Shown piece by piece: positions 54,249 to 63,578 of a stretch of DNA of 64,000 nt. Source of the stretch: an uncultured Prevotella sp. GTDB taxonomy: Bacteria > Bacteroidota > Bacteroidia > Bacteroidales > Bacteroidaceae. Made by a program: the position numbers and the translations under genes. How positions within the stretch are numbered: the stretch's first letter is position 1; the number at the start of each line of letters is the position of its first letter. The stretch is from contig CAJJWN010000010.1 in NCBI GenBank assembly GCA_905196835.1, forward strand, positions 1 to 64,000. Direction: 5' to 3'. The notes beneath the pieces are model-generated. The model worked only from the letters and a program-made list of their open reading frames with translations. It ran no database searches and was not told the DNA's origin.

Positions 54249-56249
54249 ATGAAACCAAAGAAATATATATACAACGCGGCACTCGGCATCGTGGCCGCAG
54301 CGTCGCTTACAACGGTGACAGGATGTTCCGAGGACTTTCTCGACCCGGACCCGCTGTCAATGTTTGCACCTGAAAATACATACAACACCGAGAGCGGCCT
54401 TCAGTCAACTCTGGCCATGTGCGACCGCCATTTGCGCCTTTACTATACGCACTACGACGGTGGCAAGTGTAACATCAGCGTGCCTATCATGACTGAATAC
54501 TTGTTCTCAGAGCTTGGCCTTTATGGTAAGACAGATGCAGGTGGCGGCCTGTGGGACGACATCGCATACAAGCTGTCGCCCACGAGCGGAATGCAGGACG
54601 GCGACTCTAACCGTATGCAGTTCTACTGGGACGAGGGTTACAACGGCATAAAGTACGCCAACAGTATAATCAACTACATTGACGGTGTTGAAGGCCTTGA
54701 CGAGAAGACGCGCAACGAATATAAGGGCCGTGCTTACTTCCACCGTGCTTTCCGCTACTATATATTGTGCTGGCAGTGGGGCGACGTGCCATTGGTAACC
54801 AAGCTTCTCGACGTGCCCAAGCAGAATTACAGCACTACGAGCCGCGACCAAATCCTGCGCATGTGTACGGAGGAAGTGGAGAAAGCCGTGCAGTGGGTGC
54901 CCTCGCAGAGTGAGATGGACTATTACGGTATGGTTAACAAGGAAGCCTGCCGTCACCTCTTGGCAAAGCTTTACCTTAGCATAGGCGAATGGAAGAAGGC
55001 CGAAGCGCAGTGTGACACGCTTATCAACTACTCCGGCCTGGCACTGATGACAGCGCCTTTCGGCGACGCTTCAGCCGCCAACAGCCTTGAGCCGCAGACG
55101 TGGAACGTTACGCGCAACGTCATTTGGGACCTCCACCGCCCCGAGAACAAGATGGTACCGGCCAACACCGAGACTATCATGGGACTTCCCAACTGCACCG
55201 AGCAGAGCCGCATCAACTTCTTGCTTATGCGTATATTCGGCCCAATGTGGAACGACACACGCCTTACTACGCCTGACGGAATGCAGGCTGTGCTCAATCT
55301 GGCACGCAGTGACAGCCGCTATGACCAAACGCTTGACGCATTGCGCGCCTTCGGACGCGGTATTGGAATAATGCGTCCGACTTACTTCGCACAGCACGCT
55401 TTGTGGAACGTCAATGGTGTTGAGGACAATCAGGACTACCGTCACAACTCACAAGTTGGCAACTGGGTACACATGGAGGACATTAAATACAATAATCCTT
55501 CATCTGCATACCACGGACAGAACCTGCGTCTGTATAAAGATGACGGCTCTATACTTTGTACCGACACCATACGTGACTGGTTTGACTTCCCTCTTTATAA
55601 AATCTACCTCAAAGATGCGTCAGCCGAGAATATAGCAGGCTCTACGCAGTTCAACGGCTGCACAAACGGAAGTAATGGTAACTGGTACTTGTTCCGTCTG
55701 GCCGAAACTTACCTGATGCGTGCCGAAGCACGCCTGTATCAAGGCAATACGGCCGGTGCAACCGAAGACGTTAACACGATACGTAATCGTGCACACTGCT
55801 CGCAGCTTTATTCCACTGTGAATATCGGCGATATTGTCAATGAACGTGCACGCGAGCTTTACCTCGAAGAGTTCCGCAAGGTGGAGCTTACCCGCATAAG
55901 CTATGACCTGGCTTTGAGCGGCGTGCCCGACGAGTGGGGCAACACTTACGACGTGAACACATGGGACAAGCAGGAAGGCACCGACAAAAACAACGGCAGC
56001 TACTGGTACCAGCGCATCGTGCACTACTCGCTGTACAATAATGTTGGCGACGGCATTTCAAGCGGCGTGGCAACATTGAAGTACACTATGGATAAGTGCA
56101 ACGTGTTCTGGCCCATTCCGAACAGTGCCATCACGGCCAACAACAAGGGCCAGTTGTGGCAGAACTACGGTTATGACGGCTATGACCCATCCATCAAGAA
56201 GTGGGAAGACTGGCACGAGGCCGTAGCCGACGAGGACAGAGTTAATTAA
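54249..56249 (+). CDS. SusD/RagB-family surface lipoprotein (arabinogalactan-type PUL)
   Basis: 666 residues, larger than the first SusD. Lipobox TTVTGC; then SEDFLDPDPLSMFAPENTYN, GRAYFHRAFRYYILCWQWGD, LYLSIGEWKKAEAQCDTLIN, YLFRLAETYLMRAEARLYQG and INERARELYLEEFRKVELTR-type C-terminal motif (seen as VNERARELYLEEF). SusD-like proteins form the lid of SusC and bind the glycan. Specificity cannot be read. Confidence 0.93.
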   Translation: MKPKKYIYNAALGIVAAASLTTVTGCSEDFLDPDPLSMFAPENTYNTESGLQSTLAMCDRHLRLYYTHYDGGKCNISVPIMTEYLFSELGLYGKTDAGGGLWDDIAYKLSPTSGMQDGDSNRMQFYWDEGYNGIKYANSIINYIDGVEGLDEKTRNEYKGRAYFHRAFRYYILCWQWGDVPLVTKLLDVPKQNYSTTSRDQILRMCTEEVEKAVQWVPSQSEMDYYGMVNKEACRHLLAKLYLSIGEWKKAEAQCDTLINYSGLALMTAPFGDASAANSLEPQTWNVTRNVIWDLHRPENKMVPANTETIMGLPNCTEQSRINFLLMRIFGPMWNDTRLTTPDGMQAVLNLARSDSRYDQTLDALRAFGRGIGIMRPTYFAQHALWNVNGVEDNQDYRHNSQVGNWVHMEDIKYNNPSSAYHGQNLRLYKDDGSILCTDTIRDWFDFPLYKIYLKDASAENIAGSTQFNGCTNGSNGNWYLFRLAETYLMRAEARLYQGNTAGATEDVNTIRNRAHCSQLYSTVNIGDIVNERARELYLEEFRKVELTRISYDLALSGVPDEWGNTYDVNTWDKQEGTDKNNGSYWYQRIVHYSLYNNVGDGISSGVATLKYTMDKCNVFWPIPNSAITANNKGQLWQNYGYDGYDPSIKKWEDWHEAVADEDRVN

Positions 56250-56262
56250 AACATTGTAAATT

Positions 56263-56369
56263 AAGAGTTAAGAATTAAGAGTTAAGAAAATGTGCCTTTG
56301 ATGATGAACACGTAAATGACGCGCACACCGGCAAAAGCATATTTTCTTAATTCTTAACTCTTAACTCTT
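56263..56369. repeat. Palindromic element with AAGAGTTAAG units
   Basis: Arms 56263-56291 and 56341-56369 match at about 27 of 29 positions and consist of AAGAGTTAAG/AATTAAGAG units; loop about 49 nt. It lies between SusD and the GH43_24-like gene and ends 14 nt before that ATG. Confidence 0.88.
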
Positions 56370-56383
56370 TGCTTTTATATATT

Positions 56384-57511
56384 ATGATTGGACGACTAAC
56401 AATAGCGGCGGCAGCCGTTTTGGCTTTCGCCACAGGCGCGCGGGCCGGCATAAAGCCCGGCGCGATATGGCCTGACGACCGCGGCGTGCACATCAACGCC
56501 CACGGCGGAGGCGTGCTGAAGAGCGGAGACACGTATTATTGGTTTGGCGAGCACAAGGCCGACACTACCAGTTCGGCGATGGTGGGAGTGACGTGCTACT
56601 CGTCGAAAGACCTTGAGCACTGGACATACCGCGGCGTGGCGCTGAGCGTTACCGACGAGAAGGGCAGCGACATAGAGCGCGGCTGCATACTGGAACGCCC
56701 GAAGGTGGTGTACAACAAGAAGACGGGCAAGTACGTAATGTGGTTCCACCTCGAGCTGAAAGGCCGTGGCTACGCCGCCGCGCGGTATGGAGTTGCCGTG
56801 GCCGACAAGGCCGAAGGCCCTTACAAGTTCCTGCGTTCGGGCAGGGTAAACCCGAAGATATGGCCGGAGAACACGCCGAAGCCCGACACCGAGGCTCTTA
56901 CGTCGGCACTCAACGGCAATCCGAAGCTTGACTGGTGGACGCCCGAATGGATGGAGTATGTGAAGAAAGGAATGTACACCTGGCGCGACTATGACGGCGG
57001 ACAGATGGCGCGCGACCAGACCGTTTACGTGGATGATGACGGCAAGGCGTACCACATCTATTCGTCGGAGGAGAACCTTACGCTCCAGATAGCCGAGCTG
57101 ACCGACGACTACACGGCGCACACGGGCCGCTACGTGCGCGTGGCTCCGGGCGGACAGAACGAGGCTCCGGCCATAATGAAGCGCAATGGTGTGTACTGGA
57201 TGATAACCAGCGGATGCACAGGCTGGGCTCCAAACAAGGCGCGCATGTTCACGGCGACGAGCATCTGGGGGCCGTGGCGGCAGCTGCCCAACCCCTGCGT
57301 AGGCCCTAATGCCGACCTAACTTTCGGCGGACAGAGCACGTACATATTGAAGCTTGACGACCGTCCTGACACGTACATCTTCATGGCGGACATCTGGAGG
57401 CCGAAGCATCCCAGCGACGCGCGCTACATATGGCTGCCCTTGAAGTTCAAGGCCGACGGCACGCCCGTGGTGGAATGGCAGGACGAATGGAGCTTGTCAG
57501 ACATTAAATGA
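56384..57511 (+). CDS. GH43_24-like exo-beta-1,3-galactanase candidate, secreted
   Basis: 375 residues from ATG 56384; a TTG start at 56369 is rejected because it lies in the palindrome. Signal peptide to about ARAGI. The five-bladed propeller begins with INAHGGGVLKSGDTYYWFGE followed by HKAD, a start I associate with subfamily 24 exo-beta-1,3-galactanases, which lack the usual Asp base. Other segments: CILERPKVVYNKKTGKYVMW, ARDQTVYVDDDGKAYHIYSS, ENLTLQIAELTDDY and NEAPAIMKRNGVYWMITSGC. It would trim the beta-1,3-galactan backbone, giving side-chain oligosaccharides with galactose. Subfamily is assigned from memory of motifs. Confidence 0.82.
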   Translation: MIGRLTIAAAAVLAFATGARAGIKPGAIWPDDRGVHINAHGGGVLKSGDTYYWFGEHKADTTSSAMVGVTCYSSKDLEHWTYRGVALSVTDEKGSDIERGCILERPKVVYNKKTGKYVMWFHLELKGRGYAAARYGVAVADKAEGPYKFLRSGRVNPKIWPENTPKPDTEALTSALNGNPKLDWWTPEWMEYVKKGMYTWRDYDGGQMARDQTVYVDDDGKAYHIYSSEENLTLQIAELTDDYTAHTGRYVRVAPGGQNEAPAIMKRNGVYWMITSGCTGWAPNKARMFTATSIWGPWRQLPNPCVGPNADLTFGGQSTYILKLDDRPDTYIFMADIWRPKHPSDARYIWLPLKFKADGTPVVEWQDEWSLSDIK

Positions 57512-57545
57512 CGGCATCATCATGTGTGAAAAAGCCGCTCCGGCC

Positions 57546-57576
57546 TTTGCGGTTTGCCGCAAATATGCTATCTTTG
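57546..57576 (+). promoter_or_regulatory. Promoter upstream of the GH35-GH43 gene pair
   Basis: TTTG (57546-57549), 19-nt spacer, TATCTTTG (57569-57576). Predicted start near 57583, so array 10 falls inside a leader of about 240 nt. Confidence 0.72.
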
Positions 57577-57700
57577 TATATCTTAAAGGCGCAGACGGGC
57601 GGAAAACTGTAAGCAAAACGGGGCAGAACGTAACAATAAAGCATAATTGCGGCCGCCTCCGTGTATGCTTGTAATGATGCAAGCGGCTTTTGCTTATAAA

Positions 57701-57787
57701 CCGAAAGGCCGTCTTTGGCGCGCCCAAAGACGGCCTTTCGCACGACGAAAGACGGCCTTTTACACGATGAAAGACGGCCTTTTACAA
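57701..57787. repeat. Array of AAAGGCCGTCTTTT-type units (array 10), within the GH35 leader
   Basis: Units CCGAAAGGCCGTCTTTGGC, CCCAAAGACGGCCTTTCGC, ACGAAAGACGGCCTTTTAC and ATGAAAGACGGCCTTTTAC. The first and second form a hairpin with a short GCGCGC loop. It ends 35 nt before the GH35 ATG and downstream of a consensus promoter. Confidence 0.9.
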
Positions 57788-57821
57788 TGCTTGAAACAAA
57801 AGATACCTATACATATCATAT

Positions 57822-60236
57822 ATGAAGACATTATCACTAATACGCACCGTCGTGGCCGCAGTGGCCATGGCGGTATGCTCGGCGGCCGTAGCCGCTCCAC
57901 GGGGCGGCACGTTCACCGCTGGCGACAAGACCTTCCTGCTCAACGGCCAGCCCTTCGTAGTCAAGGCGGCCGAGCTGCATTATCCGCGCATACCGCGCCC
58001 CTATTGGGAGCACCGCATCAAGATGTGCAAGGCATTGGGTATGAACACCGTGTGCCTTTACGTCTTTTGGAACATCCACGAGCAGCGCGAGGGCGAGTAT
58101 GACTTCACCGGACAGAACGACATAGCCGAGTTTTGCCGCCTTGCGCAGAAGAACGGCATGTACGTAATAGTGCGCCCCGGGCCTTACGTCTGCGCCGAGT
58201 GGGAGATGGGTGGACTGCCCTGGTGGCTCTTGAAGAAGAAGGACATACGTCTGCGCGAGCAAGACCCTTACTTCATGGAGCGCGTAGGGAAGTTCATGGC
58301 GAAGGTGGGCGAGCAGCTTGCGCCGCTCACCATACAGCGCGGCGGCCCCATAATCATGGTGCAGGTGGAGAATGAGTACGGCTCATACGGCGAAGACAAG
58401 CCTTACGTCTCGGCCATACGCGACATCGTGCGGCGTTCGGGCTTCGACGAGGTTACGCTCTTCCAGTGTGACTGGGCGAGCAACTTCACCCGCAACGGGC
58501 TTGACGACCTCGTATGGACGATGAACTTCGGCACCGGCTCTGACATCGACGCGCAGTTCAGCCGCCTGCGCCAGCTGCGCCCGCAATCGCCGCTGATGTG
58601 CTCGGAGTTCTGGAGCGGATGGTTCGACAAGTGGGGAGCGCGCCACGAGACGCGCCCTGCCGACGCCATGGTGGGCGGCATCGACGAGATGCTTTCAAAG
58701 GGAATATCGTTCTCCCTGTACATGACGCACGGCGGAACGTCGTTCGGCCACTGGGCAGGGGCAAACTCTCCCGGCTTCGCCCCCGACGTAACGTCATATG
58801 ATTACGATGCGCCCATCAACGAATACGGCCTGCCTACGGAGAAGTATTACAAGCTGCGAGAGGTGATGCAGAAGTATGCCGACGGCAAACTGCCCGCCGT
58901 GCCCAAGCCTGCGGCAGGCATAATAGACGTGCCGGAGTTGGCTTTGACCGAATATGCGCCGCTCGCCTGCGGCATTGACAGCACCGCTACAAGCAGCCGT
59001 CCGCTAACGTTTGAGGACATGGACATGGGCTGGGGCACGATGGTTTACACCACCACGCTGCCCGAAGTGCCCGTTCAGAGCGTGCTTTACCTTGACGGTG
59101 CGCACGACTTCGCGCAGGTATTCATCGACGGAAAATATGTAGGCAAGACCGACCGCGTGCGCAACGAGACGGCCGTAGCCATGCCGCCGCTGAAGAAAGG
59201 CAGCCTGATGACCGTCGTTGTAGAGGGCATGGGGCGCATCAACTTCGGCCGCGCAATAAAGGATTTCAAGGGTTTGACGGGCGACGTTACGCTCCGCGCC
59301 ACGGTTGACGGCGACGAAGTGACGTGGAACTTGCGCGACTGGACCATGCAGACCGTGCCCGACGGATATGATGATGCGCTGCGCGCGTTGGAATTTTATA
59401 AGCAAACAAGTGACAAGCAGACAAGCAGACAAGTGGTAAGCGACAACCAGACAAGTGACAAAGCAAATGGGCTTGTCTGCTCGTCTGCTGACTGCTTGTC
59501 TGCTTTGGGCTATTACCGTGGCTACTTCAACCTGAAAAAGACCGGCGACACGTTCATCAACATGGAGACATGGGGCAAGGGACAGGTCTACGTCAACGGC
59601 CATGCCGTAGGCCGCTTCTGGAGCATCGGGCCGCAGCAGACGCTCTACGTGCCGGGCTGTTGGTTGAAAAAAGGCAAGAACGAGGTAATAGTCCTTGACG
59701 TGGTAGGCCCGCGCGAGGCGAAGCTCTGGGGGCAAAGCAAGCCTGAACTTGACAAGCTCCAGCTTGAGAAGAGCAACCTGCACAACAACCCCGGCGACCG
59801 TCCCGACCTTAATTCGGCCACGCCTGCGGCCACGGGAGAGTTCACTGCGGCGCGCGAGTGGCAGAAGGTAACGTTCCCGTCTGCCGCCAAAGGCCGTTAC
59901 GTTGCCATTGAATGCCTCGACTCTCAGGATGGAGGCGACGTGGTATCTATGGCAGAGCTTTACGTCAACGATGCCCAAGGCAAGCGCATCGACCGCAACC
60001 AGTGGGCGGTGAAGTACGCCGACAGCGAGGACGCTGCGGGCGGCAACCACACCGGCGACAAGGCTTTCGACCTGCAGGAGTCTACATATTGGAGCACCGT
60101 AGGTGGCACGAAAGCACCCCATCTGCTCGTAATCGACATGGGCAAGGTGCAGACCGTAGGCGGCATTGAGTACCTGCCATGCACCACGGAGACATCTGTC
60201 AGCGGAATAAAAGGTTACAAAATATACGTTTATTAA
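57822..60236 (+). CDS. GH35-family beta-galactosidase with C-terminal F5/8-type (CBM32-like) domain
   Basis: 804 residues. Signal peptide to about AVAAP. TIM barrel with ELHYPRIPRPYWEHRIKMCK, VRPGPYVCAEWEMGGLPWWL, acid/base Glu in QVENEYGSYG (about 185) and nucleophile Glu in MCSEFWSGWFD (about 262). Beta-sandwich domains follow (about 390-650), then a discoidin-like domain (about 670-804). GH35 enzymes remove terminal beta-galactose. Odd: residues about 526-562 (KQTSDKQTSRQVVSDNQTSD and onward) are encoded by an in-frame palindromic AGACAAGC element inside a beta-sandwich domain, between WTMQTVPDGYDDALRALEF and GYYRGYFNLKKTGD; it probably forms a loop. The next gene starts right after the stop. 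Confidence 0.92.
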   Translation: MKTLSLIRTVVAAVAMAVCSAAVAAPRGGTFTAGDKTFLLNGQPFVVKAAELHYPRIPRPYWEHRIKMCKALGMNTVCLYVFWNIHEQREGEYDFTGQNDIAEFCRLAQKNGMYVIVRPGPYVCAEWEMGGLPWWLLKKKDIRLREQDPYFMERVGKFMAKVGEQLAPLTIQRGGPIIMVQVENEYGSYGEDKPYVSAIRDIVRRSGFDEVTLFQCDWASNFTRNGLDDLVWTMNFGTGSDIDAQFSRLRQLRPQSPLMCSEFWSGWFDKWGARHETRPADAMVGGIDEMLSKGISFSLYMTHGGTSFGHWAGANSPGFAPDVTSYDYDAPINEYGLPTEKYYKLREVMQKYADGKLPAVPKPAAGIIDVPELALTEYAPLACGIDSTATSSRPLTFEDMDMGWGTMVYTTTLPEVPVQSVLYLDGAHDFAQVFIDGKYVGKTDRVRNETAVAMPPLKKGSLMTVVVEGMGRINFGRAIKDFKGLTGDVTLRATVDGDEVTWNLRDWTMQTVPDGYDDALRALEFYKQTSDKQTSRQVVSDNQTSDKANGLVCSSADCLSALGYYRGYFNLKKTGDTFINMETWGKGQVYVNGHAVGRFWSIGPQQTLYVPGCWLKKGKNEVIVLDVVGPREAKLWGQSKPELDKLQLEKSNLHNNPGDRPDLNSATPAATGEFTAAREWQKVTFPSAAKGRYVAIECLDSQDGGDVVSMAELYVNDAQGKRIDRNQWAVKYADSEDAAGGNHTGDKAFDLQESTYWSTVGGTKAPHLLVIDMGKVQTVGGIEYLPCTTETSVSGIKGYKIYVY
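59397..59509. repeat. Palindromic AGACAAGC element inside the GH35 gene
   Basis: The left arm is tandem ACAAGTG/ACAAGCAG units, the right arm GCTTGTCTGCTCGTCTGC and ACTGCTTGTCTGCTTT. The frame stays open throughout. Same family as 34317-34440 and 49281-49390. Confidence 0.87.
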
Positions 60237-62159
60237 ATGAGAAACATCGTATTGACACTGTGCGCGCTGCTCGCCATGGCAACCATACCGGCGGCAGCCG
60301 CACAGGTTGAAGAGAAGGACATGACGGCCTATCTCTTCGTGTATTTTACCGGAAACAGCATTGACGAGGAAGCAATACGCTTCGCCGTGAGCACCGACGG
60401 CTATAATTATTACGCCCTCAACGGCAACAAGCCCGTATTGAGCTCAAGCGAAATAAGCTCCACCGGCGGTGTGCGCGACCCCCACATACTGCGCTCCGAG
60501 GACGGAACTACGTTTTACATGGTGGCGACCGACATGGTGTCGGCTAACGGTTGGGACTCTAACCGTGCTTTCGTCATGCTCAAGTCTACCGACCTTGTGC
60601 ACTGGACTCACAGCATAGTGAACATACAGAAGCGTTATCCATGGCAGGAAAAGCTGAAGCGCGTGTGGGCTCCGCAGACCGTTTACGACCACGAGGCTGG
60701 GCGTTACATGGTGTATTGGTCTATGAAATACGGTAACGGGCCTGACGTAATATATTACGCTTACGCCAACGATGACTTCACGGACATCACGGGCGAGCCC
60801 CGCCCTCTGTTCGTTCCGAAGGACAAGAAGTCGTGCATCGACGGCGACATAGTGTATAAGGACGGCACGTATCACCTGTTTTACAAGACCGAGGGGCACG
60901 GCAACGGCATAAAGACGGCTACCACGCGCTCGCTTACTTCCGGCCAATGGACTGAATATCCTGACTATAAGCAGCAGACGGAGCAGGCCGTAGAGGGCGC
61001 GGGCACATTCAAGCTGATAGGCCAGGACAAGTACATACTGATGTACGACGTGTACATGAACGGCCGCTATCAGTTCACTGAGACCACCGATTTGCAGCAC
61101 TTCAAGGTCATAGACAGCGACGTTTCGATGGACTTCCATCCACGCCATGGCACCATAATGCCCATAACCGCCGCCGAACTGCGCCGCCTCACCGCGCAAT
61201 GGGGCAAGCCGTCGGCCATCGGCGACGTGCCCGTCAACCCCGTGTTGCCCGGCTTCCACGCCGACCCGGAGGTGCTTTACTCCAACCTTACGCACCGTTA
61301 TTACATCTATTCCACTACCGACGGCACGCCGGGGTGGGGCGGATGGTACTTTACGGCATACTCTTCGGCCGACTTGAAAGACTGGACTTATGAAGGCGTC
61401 GTGCTCGACTTGCGCTCGCCACAGGTGCCTTGGGCCAACGGTAATGCGTGGGCACCGGCGGTGGAAGAACGTCTTATTGACGGCAAGTATAAGTATTTCT
61501 TCTATTACAGCGGCAATCCCGCTGGCGGCGGAGGCAAGCAAATTGGCGTGGCTGTGGGCGATTCGCCCGTCGGCCCGTTCAAGGATATGGGCAAGCCAAT
61601 CATTACCGAGTCTCCTACCGGGCACGGGCAGCAGATTGATGTTGACGTGTTCACTGACCCGATGACCGGCACACCTTATATATATTGGGGCAACGGCTAC
61701 ATGGCCGGAGCCGAGTTGAATAGCGACATGGTGTCGCTCAAGCAGGAGACGGTCACCGTAATGACCCCGAAAGGCGGCACACTGAAGGATTACCAGTACC
61801 GTGAGGCTCCGTATGTGTTCTACCGCCACGGGCTGTATTACTTCCTTTGGTCTGTTGACGACACAGGCTCTGCCAACTATCATGTGGCCTACGGTACGTC
61901 CGATTCGCCGTTAGGCAAAATCAAGGTAGCAAAAGACCCCATTGTGACAATACAAGACCCAGCCAAGGAAATCTACGGCCCGGCGCACTGTTCGGTAATC
62001 CGCAAGCCCGGCACTGATGACTGGTACATAGTCTACCACCGCATAAACAAGCACTACATTGGCAAGGACAAGCAGCCAGGCATACACCGCGAAGTGTGCA
62101 TAGACCGGCTTGAATTCAACCCGGACGGAACGATACTGCGTGTAGCTTTAACCGACTGA
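60237..62159 (+). CDS. Tandem GH43-family hydrolase (two propeller domains), secreted
   Basis: 640 residues. Signal peptide to about PAAAAQ. Two five-bladed propellers: domain 1 (about 30-325) with VRDPHILRSEDGTTFYMVAT, VWAPQTVYDHEAGRYMVYWS and CIDGDIVYKDGTYHLFYKTE; domain 2 (about 335-640) with PGFHADPEVLYSNLTHRYYI, WAPAVEERLIDGKYKYFFYY, QQIDVDVFTDPMTGTPYIYW and REAPYVFYRHGLYYFLWSVD. Asp of HADPEV, Asp of QIDVDVF and Glu of REAPYV give the GH43 triad in domain 2; domain 1 shows RDPHI and equivalents. Likely alpha-L-arabinofuranosidase and/or galactosidase activity on arabinogalactan side chains; subfamilies uncertain. The ATG abuts the GH35 stop. Confidence 0.88.
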   Translation: MRNIVLTLCALLAMATIPAAAAQVEEKDMTAYLFVYFTGNSIDEEAIRFAVSTDGYNYYALNGNKPVLSSSEISSTGGVRDPHILRSEDGTTFYMVATDMVSANGWDSNRAFVMLKSTDLVHWTHSIVNIQKRYPWQEKLKRVWAPQTVYDHEAGRYMVYWSMKYGNGPDVIYYAYANDDFTDITGEPRPLFVPKDKKSCIDGDIVYKDGTYHLFYKTEGHGNGIKTATTRSLTSGQWTEYPDYKQQTEQAVEGAGTFKLIGQDKYILMYDVYMNGRYQFTETTDLQHFKVIDSDVSMDFHPRHGTIMPITAAELRRLTAQWGKPSAIGDVPVNPVLPGFHADPEVLYSNLTHRYYIYSTTDGTPGWGGWYFTAYSSADLKDWTYEGVVLDLRSPQVPWANGNAWAPAVEERLIDGKYKYFFYYSGNPAGGGGKQIGVAVGDSPVGPFKDMGKPIITESPTGHGQQIDVDVFTDPMTGTPYIYWGNGYMAGAELNSDMVSLKQETVTVMTPKGGTLKDYQYREAPYVFYRHGLYYFLWSVDDTGSANYHVAYGTSDSPLGKIKVAKDPIVTIQDPAKEIYGPAHCSVIRKPGTDDWYIVYHRINKHYIGKDKQPGIHREVCIDRLEFNPDGTILRVALTD

Positions 62160-62269
62160 TGATGTGGTACACGGCATCATGCCTTGTCTTACGCATGTAT
62201 AGGTCATCGAATGGTGTCCGTTTTTCGTATCTTTAAATGTTATTGAACACATCATTGTTTGTTGAATAA

Positions 62270-62313
62270 ACACAAAAAAGGGAACTGCGTTAACGCAGTT
62301 CCCTTTTTTGTGT
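62270..62313. terminator. Perfect 44-bp palindromic terminator, bidirectional
   Basis: Perfect inverted repeat centred on CGTTAACG with AAAAAAGGGAACTGC / GCAGTTCCCTTTTTT arms. The A-run and T-run at the ends make it an intrinsic terminator on either strand: it can end the PUL operon on the plus strand and a leftward RNA on the minus strand. Confidence 0.88.
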
Positions 62314-62453
62314 GGTACCACCAGAAAATGAGTTTCATTTCTAAATGGCTCTATATCTTTGCGTTAAAGAATCGCAACAAATGTAATCTCCCGCTATTTC
62401 TCCACCTAAATTCTGCACTATTTTGCAGTGTCTCGCAGAGTCGAGTTCCTACT
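62270..62453 (-). ncRNA. Candidate small RNA
   Basis: A -7 box TATCTTTG (62467-62460) on the minus strand predicts a start near 62453; the perfect terminator at 62313-62270 would end the transcript after about 180 nt. No open frame of note lies inside. Small hairpins are visible (CTGCAC...GCAG; TTGCG...CGCAA). No family recognised. Promoter plus terminator is the only evidence. The plus strand also carries TATCTTTG at 62352-62359 without a downstream gene. Confidence 0.35.
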
Positions 62454-62459
62454 TTGATG

Positions 62460-62467
62460 CAAAGATA
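62460..62467 (-). promoter_or_regulatory. -7 box of the candidate small RNA
   Basis: Minus strand TATCTTTG, full TAnnTTTG match; no TTTG at -33. Confidence 0.4.
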
Positions 62468-62559
62468 GTGAAAATATTTGAAACATAAATGGCTGCACTA
62501 AAATTTTGCTCCACCTCAGTTCGGAATCACTACTAGCAGGTATAAAACAAAGCAAAATA

Positions 62560-63555
62560 TTATTTCCTTGGTATATCTTTTAATTTGATTTTACCACTTT
62601 TGATAGATGCTCCATCTGCATTCAAACGCCAACTTATTTCAATATCTTGATTAAGATTTGCATTTGGTTGCAAGACAATGCCTTTGTGTACACCTGTCAT
62701 ACCAGGAAGTATCGGCACAATACGAGGAAAACCATACTTTATATTTGTAGGAGTGCTACCTTCAAGAATATCACAATACAAGTTTTCACGACGCATAGTA
62801 ACAAAACCGTCTTTCACTTCTGCGATATCAAACTCTTGTCCTGCAGCAACGATATTTTTGGGTAATTTTACAAAATAGTGAACATGTTCTGCTACAACTG
62901 TTCCAACATTTCTAGGAATACAATTTAGAACCAATATTGCTCTTTGCACAATTTGCGGCTGAGCAGGCATGGGTGAACCATATAGAGGATTATATGTTGG
63001 TTGTATCCAATATAATTCCTGTTTTGTTATTTGTCGAAATTCAAAGTCTAACGTTATATCAGGATGGATGTTACGATTCATAATATCTCGAATCTCGTAA
63101 TCCTCCATTGAATTAATCGTAGTTGAATAACGCTTGTGATATTGCTTTGTCTTTAAATTCTGATGGGCTGTATGACTTTGTGGAATATCTACAATATATA
63201 TAACTTCATTTGGCTTGGTCATATCTACAACCAAACAACTAATTTCTAATCCTTTAATTTTAGGACTGATATTACTTGATATAACTTGGGCTATGGTTTC
63301 CTTGGATACTTTTGTGGTATCTATCGGTGTTATATGGGATGGAATATGCCGTTTATCTTCTTCGTCAAATTCCTTAACACCATATATTATGGTGCCACCA
63401 TTAGCATTAGCCATTGCACTAACATCCTTGGACATTTCGCCTTTCCATTTATCGCTAGTTGTGTTAATGTCGCTTTTGTACTCAAGTGTTGTGCTTTCTT
63501 CAACGCCGGCAGCAATTAATGCATTAACATCTTCAATTGAGGTTATTTTATTCAT
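62560..63555 (-). CDS. AlbA_2 (Schlafen-like) domain protein
   Basis: 331 residues from ATG 63555; the longer frame to 63606 is rejected because the region holds an inverted repeat and promoter. The N-terminal AlbA_2 domain (about 10-160) shows ESTTLEYKSDINTTSDKWKG, EMSKDVSAMANANGGTIIYG and VKEF, the E-x-K...N-x-x-GG-x-x-x-x-G pattern. The rest (about 165-331) is unassigned, including PTYNPLYGSPMPAQPQIVQR. AlbA_2 proteins bind nucleic acid and occur in Schlafen-like nucleases and in regulators near defence or mobile genes; the function here is unknown. AT-rich composition differs from the PUL. Confidence 0.8.
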   Translation of the reverse strand: MNKITSIEDVNALIAAGVEESTTLEYKSDINTTSDKWKGEMSKDVSAMANANGGTIIYGVKEFDEEDKRHIPSHITPIDTTKVSKETIAQVISSNISPKIKGLEISCLVVDMTKPNEVIYIVDIPQSHTAHQNLKTKQYHKRYSTTINSMEDYEIRDIMNRNIHPDITLDFEFRQITKQELYWIQPTYNPLYGSPMPAQPQIVQRAILVLNCIPRNVGTVVAEHVHYFVKLPKNIVAAGQEFDIAEVKDGFVTMRRENLYCDILEGSTPTNIKYGFPRIVPILPGMTGVHKGIVLQPNANLNQDIEISWRLNADGASIKSGKIKLKDIPRK

Positions 63556-63578
63556 GTCAAAAATATACTTGTTAGCAT

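Noticed and set aside
59004..60122. 372-codon open frame antisense to GH35
   Set aside because: Shadow frame passing through the CBM32-like and insert regions; no independent support.
60444..61883. 479-codon open frame antisense to the tandem GH43 gene
   Set aside because: Mirror of the GH43 codon pattern; no start signals and no recognisable protein features.
62352..62359. Plus-strand TATCTTTG as a promoter
   Set aside because: No gene or terminator-defined RNA follows on the plus strand before the convergent AlbA_2 gene, and no -33 box is seen.
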